Shown: positions 26,088 through 34,622 of the stretch, piece by piece | Layout: each line of letters begins with the position of its first letter | How positions within the stretch are numbered: the stretch's first letter is position 1 | Origin: Skermanella stibiiresistens SB22 | GTDB taxonomy: Bacteria > Pseudomonadota > Alphaproteobacteria > Azospirillales > Azospirillaceae | DNA: 43,560 nt | Assembly (NCBI RefSeq): GCF_000576635.1 | Contig: NZ_AVFL01000043.1 | Coordinates: 1-43,560, forward strand | Direction: 5' to 3' | Position numbers and translations under genes: made by a program | The notes under the pieces: generated by a model | Told to the model about the DNA's origin: nothing | The model's database searches: none | Seen by the model: the letters and a program-made list of their open reading frames with translations, nothing else

Positions 26088-26780
26088 ATGTTGACCGAAG
26101 ATCAGGCCGCCGAGGAGAAGGCCATCGATGAGAACGCGGTCACTCCCTCTGGCAGGCCGTCGCGGCGGAACGATCCAGAACGCACCAGACGGGACATCCT
26201 GGCGGTCGCGACCAAGGAATTCGCGGACCACGGCCTGACGGGAGCCCGCGTCGACGCCATCGCCGCGCGCACGCGCACGACGAAGCGCGCCATCTATTAT
26301 TACTTCGGCAGCAAGGAGGGCCTCTATGTCGCCGTGCTGGAGAAGGCCTACGGCGACATCAGGGCGATCGAGGCGAGCCTTCACCTGGAGGATCTGGATC
26401 CGGAGCGGGCCATCAGGAAGCTGGTTGAGTTCACCGTCGACTACAACGAGAACAATCCCGATTTCGTCCGTCTGGTCAGCATCGAGAACATCCACCGCGC
26501 CGAGCACATGGCCGCGTCGAAGTCGATCCAGAACCTCAACGTTGCGATAATCCAGATCATCGAGGGCATCGTCAGACGAGGGCAGGTTCAGGGCATCTTC
26601 CGCGACGGCATCGATCCGGTCGACCTGCACATGCTGATCAGCGCTTTCTGCTTCTTCCGCGTTTCCAACCGGCATACCTTCGGCGCCATCTTCGGACAGG
26701 ATTTCTCCGACCCTGCCTATCTGGAGAAGCACAAGAGGATCATCGGCGACAGCGTGCTGGCCTGGTTGAAACGAAGCTGA
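26088..26780 (+). CDS. TetR/AcrR-family transcriptional regulator
   Basis: 230 residues. The N-terminal DNA-binding domain runs from about residue 30 to 78: RTRRDILAVATKEFADHG, then the helix-turn-helix VDAIAARTRTTKRAIYYYFGSKEGLY. The C-terminal effector domain (about 90-230) is TetR_C-like. ATG at 26088 follows GAGGGGAAACG. As the only regulator in the block it probably controls the divergent quinate/protocatechuate operons through the paired sites near 19130. IclR- or LysR-type regulators are the usual pca controllers, so a TetR is less common. The effector is unknown. Confidence 0.9.
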   Translation: MLTEDQAAEEKAIDENAVTPSGRPSRRNDPERTRRDILAVATKEFADHGLTGARVDAIAARTRTTKRAIYYYFGSKEGLYVAVLEKAYGDIRAIEASLHLEDLDPERAIRKLVEFTVDYNENNPDFVRLVSIENIHRAEHMAASKSIQNLNVAIIQIIEGIVRRGQVQGIFRDGIDPVDLHMLISAFCFFRVSNRHTFGAIFGQDFSDPAYLEKHKRIIGDSVLAWLKRS

Positions 26781-26829
26781 TCCGCCCTCGATGCCTCATC
26801 CCCATCAGATGATCCCAACTGGCTCATCC

Positions 26830-27717
26830 TCAGCGCCGCGTTCCCCCGGACCGCGGGTCCAGCGCGTCCTGAAGGCCGTCGCCGACGAAATTGAAGGCGA
26901 TGACAGTCACGAATATCAGCAGGCCGGGGTAGATCGCCAGCATCGGCGCCGACCAGATCAGCTCCTGCGCGTTGGTCAGCATGTTGCCCCAGCTTGGCAG
27001 CGGTGGCTGGATGCCGAGGCCCAGGAAGCTGAGCACCGATTCCAGCAGGATGATGTTGCCGATCGACAGCGTGGTGGCGACCACGATAGGCGACGCGACA
27101 TTGGGCAGGATGTGGACCAGCATCAGCCGCGTGTCGCTGGCGCCCAGCGCCACGGCGGCGCGGACGAATTCGCGCCGCCGGACGCTCAGCGCGGCGCCCC
27201 GCACCAATCGCGCGACCGTCGTCCAGCCCCCCAGCGCCACGATCACGATGATGCGGTAGAGGCTGACTTGGTCCGACTGCGCCAGCCCCGCCGGCAGTCC
27301 CAGCTTGCCCAGATCCACGGCGGCCAGCACGATCAGCAGCGGCAGCAAAGGCAGGGCGATCACCCCGTCGGTCAGCCGCATCAGGAAACCGTCCACTCGG
27401 CCGCCGTAAAACCCCGCCGCCAGCCCGATCACCGTCCCGATCACCGCCGATCCCACCGCGGCGGCCAATCCCACGAACAGCGACACGCGGCCGCCATGGA
27501 GCAGCCTGACCAGCACGTCGCGGCCAAGCTCGTCGGTGCCCAGCCAGTTCGCCGCCGAGGGCGGGCCGAAGCGGTCCAGCAGGCTGACGGCGTTGGCGTC
27601 AACGCCCAAGGCAGCCTCGATCAACGGAGCCGCCAGCGCCGCCGCGGCCAGCAGCACGAGCAGGATCAGGCTGACGACCGCCGCGCGATGCGTCAGGAAA
27701 CGCCGCCAAGCCGTCAC
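26830..27717 (-). CDS. Peptide/nickel-type ABC transporter permease (DppC/OppC-like)
   Basis: 295 residues with six membrane helices. LGTDELGRDVLVRLLHGGRVSLFVG near residue 55 is the OppC N-terminal motif. AAVALGASDTRLMLVHILPN is the EAA loop. The start is GTG at 27717, overlapping the stop of the DppB-like gene (GTGA). The longer frame upstream is a shadow of dppB. After its stop the next gene is the convergent TetR, and no ATPase gene follows. Confidence 0.92.
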   Translation of the reverse strand: MTAWRRFLTHRAAVVSLILLVLLAAAALAAPLIEAALGVDANAVSLLDRFGPPSAANWLGTDELGRDVLVRLLHGGRVSLFVGLAAAVGSAVIGTVIGLAAGFYGGRVDGFLMRLTDGVIALPLLPLLIVLAAVDLGKLGLPAGLAQSDQVSLYRIIVIVALGGWTTVARLVRGAALSVRRREFVRAAVALGASDTRLMLVHILPNVASPIVVATTLSIGNIILLESVLSFLGLGIQPPLPSWGNMLTNAQELIWSAPMLAIYPGLLIFVTVIAFNFVGDGLQDALDPRSGGTRR

Positions 27718-28682
27718 GTGCGCGTCTCGGTGAAGGTGATGCGGGGGTCCAGCGCCGCGTAGCCAAGATCGGCCAGCAGGTTTCCAGCCAGCGTCATCAG
27801 CGTCGCCAGCAGCAGTCCGACCAGGGCGATATTGTAGTCGTTGCCCAGGATCGAATCGTAGATCAGCTTGCCCATGCCCAGATACGCGAACATGGATTCG
27901 GTCACGAGGGCACCGGAGAACAGCGACCCGAAGCCCAGCGCCACGATGGTGACAACGGGGATCATCGCGTTCCGCAGCGCGTGGCGCCAGACGACGGAGC
28001 GCTCCGGCACGCCTTTGGCCCGCGCGGTGCGGATATAGTCCTGCCGAAGCTGTTCCATCACGGCGGCACGGACGAAGCGGGTGTAGCCACCGATGCTGAC
28101 CAGGGTCAGGGTGGCGACGGGCATCACCAGATAGGGCAGGCGCTCCCACAACCCGCCATCGCCGCCGACCGGCGCCATGCCTCCCGCCGGCAGCACGCCC
28201 AGGACGACCGCGAACAGGATGATGAACAGCAACGCCAGCCAGAAGGGCGGGACCGAGATGCCGGCGAAGCAGGCGAGATTGATCGCCGTGTCGGTGGCGG
28301 TGTTCGGCCGCCGCGCCGCGAAGACACCCAACGGGATGGCGACCATCAGCGACAGGACGAGCGACATCCCAAGTAGCAACAGTGTGTTGAGCAGGCGCGG
28401 CGCCAGTACCTCGGGCACCGGCCGGGAGAACAGCCTCGAGTAGCCGAAGTCGCCTTGGAGCGCCGCCGTCAGCCAGTTCAGGTACCGTTCCCAGATCGGC
28501 TGGTCGAGCCCGTAGAGCGCCCGCAACCGAGCGGCGTCCGCCGCGGTGACGTTGGGATCGGCGTTGATCATCAGGTCGATCGGATCACCGGGCATCAGCC
28601 CGATCAGCCCGTAGATCAGGAACGACATGATCAGCAGGACCACGATCGCCTGGAGCAGCCGCACCGCGGCGAAACGCAGCAT
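27714..28682 (-). CDS. Peptide/nickel-type ABC transporter permease (DppB/OppB-like)
   Basis: 322 residues with six membrane helices. The N-terminal GLMPGDPIDLMINADPNVT region and LNWLTAALQGDFGYS are OppB landmarks. RTARAKGVPERSVVWRHALRNAMIP is the cytoplasmic EAA loop. ATG at 28682. It is coupled to the DppC-like gene and lies 28 bp after the binding-protein gene. The transported compound cannot be told from the permease. Confidence 0.93.
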   Translation of the reverse strand: MLRFAAVRLLQAIVVLLIMSFLIYGLIGLMPGDPIDLMINADPNVTAADAARLRALYGLDQPIWERYLNWLTAALQGDFGYSRLFSRPVPEVLAPRLLNTLLLLGMSLVLSLMVAIPLGVFAARRPNTATDTAINLACFAGISVPPFWLALLFIILFAVVLGVLPAGGMAPVGGDGGLWERLPYLVMPVATLTLVSIGGYTRFVRAAVMEQLRQDYIRTARAKGVPERSVVWRHALRNAMIPVVTIVALGFGSLFSGALVTESMFAYLGMGKLIYDSILGNDYNIALVGLLLATLMTLAGNLLADLGYAALDPRITFTETRT

Positions 28683-28710
28683 CAGCGCCGGGCCTTGTCG
28701 GCGGTACCGA

Positions 28711-30411
28711 TCATTTCGAGCGCCACTGCTCGACCCATAGCGTCGACGGGTATTGGTGCCCCGTCGGCCGCACCCCCTCCAGCCAAGGCGGCATGATGTA
28801 GCTGTCGGAGCGGAAATACAGCGGCAGCGCCGGCAGCTTCTCGGCGTAGATCTGTTGGAGCCGGGTCCACAGCGGCTTGGCTTGGTCGTCGGCGCAGGTG
28901 ACTTCCAGATCGTCGATGATCCGATCCGCCTCCGCGTCCCGGAACCCGTTGTAGTTCTGACCCGAGAAGCCGTTGTCGGCCGCCGGGATCATCGATGAAT
29001 GCAGGATCGTGCGCGGGATGTTCTCCGGCGAGCTGAGCCAAGCGAACATCGCCATGGCCGGGAACTTCCGCTCGCGCATCGTCTCGCCGAACAGGACACG
29101 GGCCGGCTGGTTGTTGATCCTGACATCGACACCGATCTTGCGCCATTGGGCCTGGAGCACCTGCTGCACCAGCTCCCGCGTGCGGTTGCCGGCGGTCGAC
29201 TGGAATTCCAGGCTTAGCCGCCGTCCGGAGGCGTCCTGCCGGATGCCGTCCCTCAGCTCGGTCCAGCCGGCCTCCTCCAGCAGCTTGACGGCGGCCTGCT
29301 GGTTGAAGGGGTATTTGGTGAAATCGTCGCTGTAGAAGCGATCCAGCGGGTTGACGCCGGTATGGGCCACCGATTGCTTGCCGCCGAACAGTTGGCGCGA
29401 GATCGCCTCGCGGTCCACCGCCGTCAGCAAGGCGCGGCGGACCCGGACATCGGCCAGGATGGGATTGTCCAGGTTCAGGTCGATATGCTCGTAGAACAGG
29501 CCCGGCTTGTAGACGACGTTGTAACGCTGGCCGTGCCGCTTCTCGAAGGCCAAGGCCTGTTCTATCGACAGCCCGACCTCGCCGGCGACATAGTCGATCT
29601 CGCCCGACAGCAGGTTCGCCTCCATCGCGGCGGTGTTCTCGACCGTGCGGACGACGATGCGCTTGAAGCCGGGTTGCTCGCCCCACCAGGTCGGGTTCGG
29701 CTCCAGCACCACATAGGCGCCGGCCTCGACGCGGGTGATCCTGTAGGGTCCGAAATACAGTCCCGGATTGGTGCGGTCGGTGTCGTAGAGCGTCCGGTTC
29801 CGGTACTGGCCCGGGTCCGTCTCGAACACCGGCCGTTCAAGGTGCTCCGGCAGAACCAGCAGGTCGTTGATCGCGTCGTAACCACAACGGAACTTGTCCC
29901 AGTGGACCACGAAGGTCTTGTCGTCCACCGCCGTGATGCCGACGATGTCCTTGGAGAACAGCTGCGCGTTGGTGACGCCGCTCAAGGGATGGCGGCCGAC
30001 CTCCCAGGTGAACAGGACGTCGCGGGTGGTGACCGGCTTGCCGTCGCCCCAGGTGGCTCCTGGCTGGATCGTGAAGGTGGCGTCGATCGCGCGCGTGCCG
30101 TCCGACCTGGTGACCTCGACCGCCGTTCCCTTCTCCAGGCTGGGCAATTCGGTGCAGAGCAGGCAGATCAGTTTCCAGTCCTGATCGAAGGTGGTGAAGG
30201 GCCGGCGGGCCATGCCGAGGATGTAGCCTTTGGTCGCCATGGCGTCGATGCTGGGGTGGAACGTGCCGGGGAATTGGACGGCGCCGATCACCAGCTCGTC
30301 CTTGGCCGTCGCCGCCCCCGCACCCGCCGAAGTCATGCCCATCAGGACGGCCGCCACGGCGCCCATCCTCTTGAAGCGCCCGTATCCCAACAAAGTCCGA
30401 TTTATCGCCAC
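28711..30411 (-). CDS. Peptide/nickel-type ABC substrate-binding protein (family 5)
   Basis: 566 residues, a periplasmic SBP_bac_5 protein. A signal peptide with helix core (VAAVLMGMTSAGAGAATA) runs to about residue 36. ATWGDGKPVTTRDVLFTWE near residue 138 is the family motif. RNRTLYDTDRTNPGLYFGPYRI and LADVRVRRALLTAVDREAI follow. The start is GTG at 30411, with AAGGTGAA upstream; an ATG further in would truncate the signal. First gene of a three-gene operon. Ligand unknown; dipeptides, opines and many other compounds are possible. Confidence 0.91.
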   Translation of the reverse strand: MAINRTLLGYGRFKRMGAVAAVLMGMTSAGAGAATAKDELVIGAVQFPGTFHPSIDAMATKGYILGMARRPFTTFDQDWKLICLLCTELPSLEKGTAVEVTRSDGTRAIDATFTIQPGATWGDGKPVTTRDVLFTWEVGRHPLSGVTNAQLFSKDIVGITAVDDKTFVVHWDKFRCGYDAINDLLVLPEHLERPVFETDPGQYRNRTLYDTDRTNPGLYFGPYRITRVEAGAYVVLEPNPTWWGEQPGFKRIVVRTVENTAAMEANLLSGEIDYVAGEVGLSIEQALAFEKRHGQRYNVVYKPGLFYEHIDLNLDNPILADVRVRRALLTAVDREAISRQLFGGKQSVAHTGVNPLDRFYSDDFTKYPFNQQAAVKLLEEAGWTELRDGIRQDASGRRLSLEFQSTAGNRTRELVQQVLQAQWRKIGVDVRINNQPARVLFGETMRERKFPAMAMFAWLSSPENIPRTILHSSMIPAADNGFSGQNYNGFRDAEADRIIDDLEVTCADDQAKPLWTRLQQIYAEKLPALPLYFRSDSYIMPPWLEGVRPTGHQYPSTLWVEQWRSK

Positions 30412-30546
30412 TGGCCGTTCACCTTAGACATTGCGCGCGGTACATCACTCGAACTATGGGTTCAGTCCAGCCGCGGGTCCAGCGTCGATCGCGCCGAGAG
30501 GCGATATCGGCGCCTTGGATACGGCGGCCCCACAAGGAGGTTTCGC

Positions 30547-31065
30547 ATGGTTCCGACGATCCGTTTCAGTTTCGGTGCCGCCCTGATCGCGCTGACGGCC
30601 TTCGCCGCCATCAACCCGGCGGCAGCCGCCGAGGAGAAGCGGTTCGACGATTGGAAGCTGCAATGCGCCGATCGCCCCGCCCCTGGCGTGCCCAAGTGCC
30701 TGATCACCCAGGACGTCGTGTCGAGCGAGACCAACCTCGGCCTGCTCAGCGTCGCGATCTACTTCCGTCCTGGTTCCGACACGCCGTCGCTGGGCTTCAA
30801 CCTGGCTCCCCAGGCGGTCAAGGAGGCCGGCATGGTGCTCCAGATCGACAGCAAGCCCGCCCTGGAGATGCCGATCCAGGAGTGCAATCCGAACTTCTGC
30901 GTCGTCCGGGCGGCCCTGCGCGATCAGGTCCTGAGCATGTTCCGCAGCGGAAATCGTGGCGTCGTCGGCTTCCAGATTCCGCCGGACCGGCGCATCGCGG
31001 CGCAGATCTCCTTCAAGGGCTTCTCCAACGCGTTCAAGGCCTTGGATCAGCGGAAGCGCGGCTGA
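30547..31065 (+). CDS. Invasion-associated locus B (IalB) family protein
   Basis: 172 residues, secreted, with a signal peptide ending around AAAA at residues 24-27. The mature part matches the IalB family: FDDWKLQCAD, then two pairs of cysteines (KCLITQD region and ECNPNFCVVRAA) that probably form disulfides. An ideal AAGGAGG lies six bases before ATG at 30547. The name comes from Bartonella, but the family is common in free-living alphaproteobacteria and has no settled role. It is divergent from the peptide-type ABC operon. Confidence 0.88.
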   Translation: MVPTIRFSFGAALIALTAFAAINPAAAAEEKRFDDWKLQCADRPAPGVPKCLITQDVVSSETNLGLLSVAIYFRPGSDTPSLGFNLAPQAVKEAGMVLQIDSKPALEMPIQECNPNFCVVRAALRDQVLSMFRSGNRGVVGFQIPPDRRIAAQISFKGFSNAFKALDQRKRG

Positions 31066-31165
31066 GGCCGAGGCCTTGAACAGGGCGGTGGCCCGGTTGA
31101 CAAGCCGGCCGGGCCGCTTGAGACTCGGGTACGATCGCACGGTTCCGTTACTTCCAAGGTAGGTC

Positions 31166-32845
31166 ATGTCAAGCACGTCACAGCCCCGCTCAGGCGGGCA
31201 GCTCCTCGTCGATTCGCTGCGCGTCCATGGCGCCGACCGGGCGTTCTGCGTCGCCGGCGAGAGCTACTTGGAAGTGCTCGACGCCTTCCACGACGCTCCC
31301 GACATCGAGCTGGTCACCTGCCGGCAGGAAGGCGGCGCCGCCAACATGGCGGAGGCCGCCGGCAAGCTGACGGGCCGGCCGGGCATCTGCTTCGTCACCC
31401 GGGGGCCGGGCGCATGCAACGCCTCGATCGGCGTCCACACCGCCATGCAGGACTCGACGCCGATGATCCTGTTCGTCGGACAGGTGGCGCGGGACCAAGC
31501 CGAGCGCGAGGCGTTCCAGGAGATCGATTACCGTCGCATGTTCTCGCCGGTCGCCAAGTGGGCGGCGCAGATCGACGACGCTGCGCGCATCCCGGAATTC
31601 GTCAGCCGAGCCTTCCACGTCGCGACCTCCGGCCGCCCCGGTCCCGTCGTGCTGGCCTTGCCGGAGGACATGCTGCGTGACACCGTCACCGTGCCGCTGA
31701 CCGGCAGGTTCACCGAGGTCCAAGCCCATCCCGGCGCCGCCGACCTGACCCGGGTCGCCGACCTGCTGTCGGCGGCGGAGCGTCCGCTGGTGCTGGTGGG
31801 CGGCAGCGGCTGGACCGACGCCGCCTGCGCCGACCTCAAGCGCTTCGCCGAAGCTTGGCATCTGCCGGTCTGCTCGTCATTCCGCCGCCAGGACGTGCTG
31901 GACAACACCAGCCCGTCCTGGATCGGTGACCTTGGCACGGGGCCGAACCCCAAGCTGCTGGCGCGTGTCAAGCAATCCGATCTGTTGCTGGTGATCGGCG
32001 CCCGGCTGGGCGAGATGACCACGCAGGGCTACGAGTTGATCGACCTGCCGGAAACCAGTCAGACCCTGATCCACGTCCACGCCTCCGCCGAGGAGTTGGG
32101 CCGGGTGTTCCGTCCCGACCTGCCGATCCAGTCCGGATCCGCCCCGTTCATCGCGGCGCTGGCGGGCAGGGTGCCGACGCGTTCCGCCCCTTGGCGGGAA
32201 TGGACGGAGGGGGCACGCGGCGATTTCCTCGAATGGCTGGAGCCGGCTTCTTACGACGGCGCGCTCGATCTGGGCGCCGTGTCGGTCTGGCTGCGCGACC
32301 GGCTGCCGGAAGACGCCATCGTCACGATCGACGCCGGCAACTTCTCCGGCTGGGCGCAGCGCTTTCTCAGCTACCGCAGGCCCGGCCGCCAGCTTGGCCC
32401 GACCAGCGGCGCCATGGGATATTCGGTTCCGGCCGCGGTCGCCGCCAAGCTGGTCCACCGCGACCGCATGGTGGTCGGTTTCGTCGGTGACGGCGGGTTC
32501 CAGATGTCCGGCCAGGAACTGGCGACCGCCATGCACACGGGCGCGGCGCCGATCATCCTGCTGTTCAACAACGGCATGTTCGGCACCATCCGCATGCACC
32601 AGGAGAAGCGCTATCCCGATCGCGTCAGCGCCACCGCCCTGACCAATCCCGATTTCGCGGCGCTGGCCCAAAGCTATGGCGCCTTCGGCGCGGTGGTTGA
32701 GCGGACGGAGCAGTTCGCCCCGGCGTTCGAGGCGGCGGTCGCCTCCGGCAAGGCCGCCGTGATCGAACTCCGCATGGACCCTGAGGTCATCACGACGCGG
32801 ACGACCCTGTCGGCGCTGCGCCAGCAGGCCTTGGCGCAAAGGTGA
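31166..32845 (+). CDS. Thiamine diphosphate-dependent enzyme (acetolactate synthase-like)
   Basis: 559 residues with the three-domain fold of the acetolactate synthase/benzoylformate decarboxylase family. The cofactor-activating Glu55 is in CRQEGGAANMAEA. The ThDP/Mg motif begins GDGGFQMSGQE near residue 441 and ends with LLFNNGMFG about 26 residues later. No regulatory small-subunit gene is adjacent, so biosynthetic IlvB is unlikely. A decarboxylase or carboligase of unknown substrate fits best. It ends four bases from the convergent esterase gene. Confidence 0.88.
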   Translation: MSSTSQPRSGGQLLVDSLRVHGADRAFCVAGESYLEVLDAFHDAPDIELVTCRQEGGAANMAEAAGKLTGRPGICFVTRGPGACNASIGVHTAMQDSTPMILFVGQVARDQAEREAFQEIDYRRMFSPVAKWAAQIDDAARIPEFVSRAFHVATSGRPGPVVLALPEDMLRDTVTVPLTGRFTEVQAHPGAADLTRVADLLSAAERPLVLVGGSGWTDAACADLKRFAEAWHLPVCSSFRRQDVLDNTSPSWIGDLGTGPNPKLLARVKQSDLLLVIGARLGEMTTQGYELIDLPETSQTLIHVHASAEELGRVFRPDLPIQSGSAPFIAALAGRVPTRSAPWREWTEGARGDFLEWLEPASYDGALDLGAVSVWLRDRLPEDAIVTIDAGNFSGWAQRFLSYRRPGRQLGPTSGAMGYSVPAAVAAKLVHRDRMVVGFVGDGGFQMSGQELATAMHTGAAPIILLFNNGMFGTIRMHQEKRYPDRVSATALTNPDFAALAQSYGAFGAVVERTEQFAPAFEAAVASGKAAVIELRMDPEVITTRTTLSALRQQALAQR

Positions 32846-32849
32846 CGGC

Positions 32850-33578
32850 CTAGACGTAGAGCGGCGCCATGCGACGCCACGCGTGACCCTCATGGGCACG
32901 GCCATTCCAGACGTGGAGGCTGTGCCCGATACCCATCAGCCGCAGCAACTGGCTCAGGTGCCGGTTGTTGCCGAGGAACGGATCGTCGGCGCCGATCGCC
33001 AAGGTGATTTCCATGCGGCGCAGATGCTGGAGCCGCCACTCGTCCGACAGGCTGACCATGAAATGCGTCGGCGTGTTGAAGTAGACGGAGTCGTCGTAGT
33101 GCCCCTCCAGCAGATCGCCGAACTGGTCGACCTTCAGCGTCAGGTCGTACCGCCCTGAAAACGCCGCCACCTTGCGGAACAGTTGCGGGTGGCGGAACGC
33201 GATGTTGACCGCGTGGTAGGCGCCAAGACTGCAGCCATGCGCGATGGTGCAGTCATGGGAGTTCTTCGATGCCATCAGCGGCATCACCTCGTTCAGGATA
33301 TACTCCTCGAACAGCAGATGCCGCGCCACGCGGTCGGCTGGCCTTCGCCAGAAGCAGTAAAAGGTCTCGTGATCGACGCTGTCGACGCAGTAGAGTTGCA
33401 GATGCCCGGCTTCGATCTTCGGCGCCAATCTCCGGACCAGCCCTAGGTTCTCGTACTCCCAGAACCGGCCGTCACGGGTGGGAAACACCAGCACCTTGGC
33501 GCCCGCGTGCCCGAAGATCAGCAATTCCATGTCCCGGCCAAGCCTTGGACTGTGCCAGCGATGATATTCCCGGTTCAT
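32850..33578 (-). CDS. Putative esterase (alpha/beta hydrolase, PF00756-like)
   Basis: 242 residues. The nucleophile elbow is GCSLG with Ser117. A C-terminal His in GRAHEGHAW is the likely catalytic base, and the Asp may be in GADDPF. The N-terminus MNREYHRWHSPRLGRDMELLIFG matches short cytoplasmic esterase D/FrmB-like relatives. It overlaps the upstream acetylxylan-esterase-like gene by four bases, so both are co-translated. Substrate not evident. Confidence 0.82.
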   Translation of the reverse strand: MNREYHRWHSPRLGRDMELLIFGHAGAKVLVFPTRDGRFWEYENLGLVRRLAPKIEAGHLQLYCVDSVDHETFYCFWRRPADRVARHLLFEEYILNEVMPLMASKNSHDCTIAHGCSLGAYHAVNIAFRHPQLFRKVAAFSGRYDLTLKVDQFGDLLEGHYDDSVYFNTPTHFMVSLSDEWRLQHLRRMEITLAIGADDPFLGNNRHLSQLLRLMGIGHSLHVWNGRAHEGHAWRRMAPLYV

Positions 33579-34543
33579 GACCCTGCGAGGAAATCTTCGA
33601 GTTCGCGCCGCAAGGCCAGTTCCTGGTCGGCCTGTCCAGGGTACTCGAAGTGCCCGGCGTCGAGTGTGAAGAGTTTCTTGCGGTCGCCCGGTATGGCGTT
33701 GTGGATCGCGAACTGGCCGGCGGGCGGAACGGCGGGGTCGAACAGCGCTGGCGCGACATGCATCGGCACCGTGATGAACCGGGCCGCCGTGGCGGCGTCG
33801 TAATAGCGCAGGGTGTCCAGCACGTCCTCATGCCGACGCTGGAACTTCCGCACCGCCGCCGAACTTCCCGTGGCGTCCAGCGTCAGGCGCAGCGGATGGT
33901 TGCCGAAGGTCGGCACCTCCAGATGCCCCCGAACGATGCGCGGGTCCCACGGGATCGCCAGCGCGCCGATGCCGCCGCCAAAGCTGGTACCGCAATAGGC
34001 GACGTGGCCCGCCACCCAGGGATACAGCGCCAGCATCACCGATACCGCGATCCAGAGATCATCGACGCAGCCGCCCAGGATGTAGCGGTCACGCTTGTCG
34101 ATGTCGTGCAGCACATGCCAGTTCGGATCGCGCGAGATCGGCGGTCGTGTGCTCCGCGACAAGCCGCGGAAGCAAGGGAACAGCACGGCGGTGCGCGACA
34201 CCGGAAGGCCGAAATCCGGCCCCTCCCGCCCACCATAGCCATGCCCCACCACCAGCCCCCGCTCGACCGGCTCGTCCCGCGGCAGCATCAGCCAGCCGCC
34301 GATGTGGAACCCGCCGGTGGACCGGTATTCGATATCAAGCACCTGCCAACCCGGATGCGCGGCATCGACCCGCGCCCCGCTCAGCGCCGGCCTGGGGTCG
34401 ACCGCCAGCGCCACGTCATGGCGATGCCGCCAGAACGCCTCGAAGTCATCCGGCGGCTCCGGCGACCCGACTCGCAGGAGGTCGTCGGCGGAATAGCCAT
34501 GGGTGGGATCGAAGGGGAAGGGGTGGACAAGCGGCGCCGGCAT
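33575..34543 (-). CDS. Acetylxylan esterase-family alpha/beta hydrolase
   Basis: 322 residues resembling the AXE1/cephalosporin-C deacetylase family. GYGGREGPDF near 102-111 forms the oxyanion-hole region. The nucleophile is Ser187 in GTSFGG, and the C-terminal His is in DAGHFEYPG near 302. FRGLSRST near 125 is close to the family RGQ motif but lacks its Gln. ATG at 34543 is preferred (GAGG five bases upstream) over the in-frame ATG at 34591, which has no visible ribosome-binding site. No signal peptide is seen, so it is probably cytoplasmic. Confidence 0.84.
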   Translation of the reverse strand: MPAPLVHPFPFDPTHGYSADDLLRVGSPEPPDDFEAFWRHRHDVALAVDPRPALSGARVDAAHPGWQVLDIEYRSTGGFHIGGWLMLPRDEPVERGLVVGHGYGGREGPDFGLPVSRTAVLFPCFRGLSRSTRPPISRDPNWHVLHDIDKRDRYILGGCVDDLWIAVSVMLALYPWVAGHVAYCGTSFGGGIGALAIPWDPRIVRGHLEVPTFGNHPLRLTLDATGSSAAVRKFQRRHEDVLDTLRYYDAATAARFITVPMHVAPALFDPAVPPAGQFAIHNAIPGDRKKLFTLDAGHFEYPGQADQELALRRELEDFLAGS

Positions 34544-34622
34544 GGGGCCTCGGCAAGGCGTGGTTGGACTTCGATCGAAGCGTATCCCCATGTCAGCGAC
34601 TGAAGCAAAGAAATGACGCGCC

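Noticed and set aside
29362-30546. A long in-frame N-terminal extension of the IalB-like gene
   Set aside because: It is antisense to the binding-protein gene, and the ATG at 30547 has a perfect AAGGAGG and is followed by a signal peptide.
31066-31165. TTGACA at 31097 as promoter of the ThDP-enzyme gene
   Set aside because: No acceptable -10 lies 16-18 bases downstream. The only TATAAT-like word (TACGAT) is too far away.
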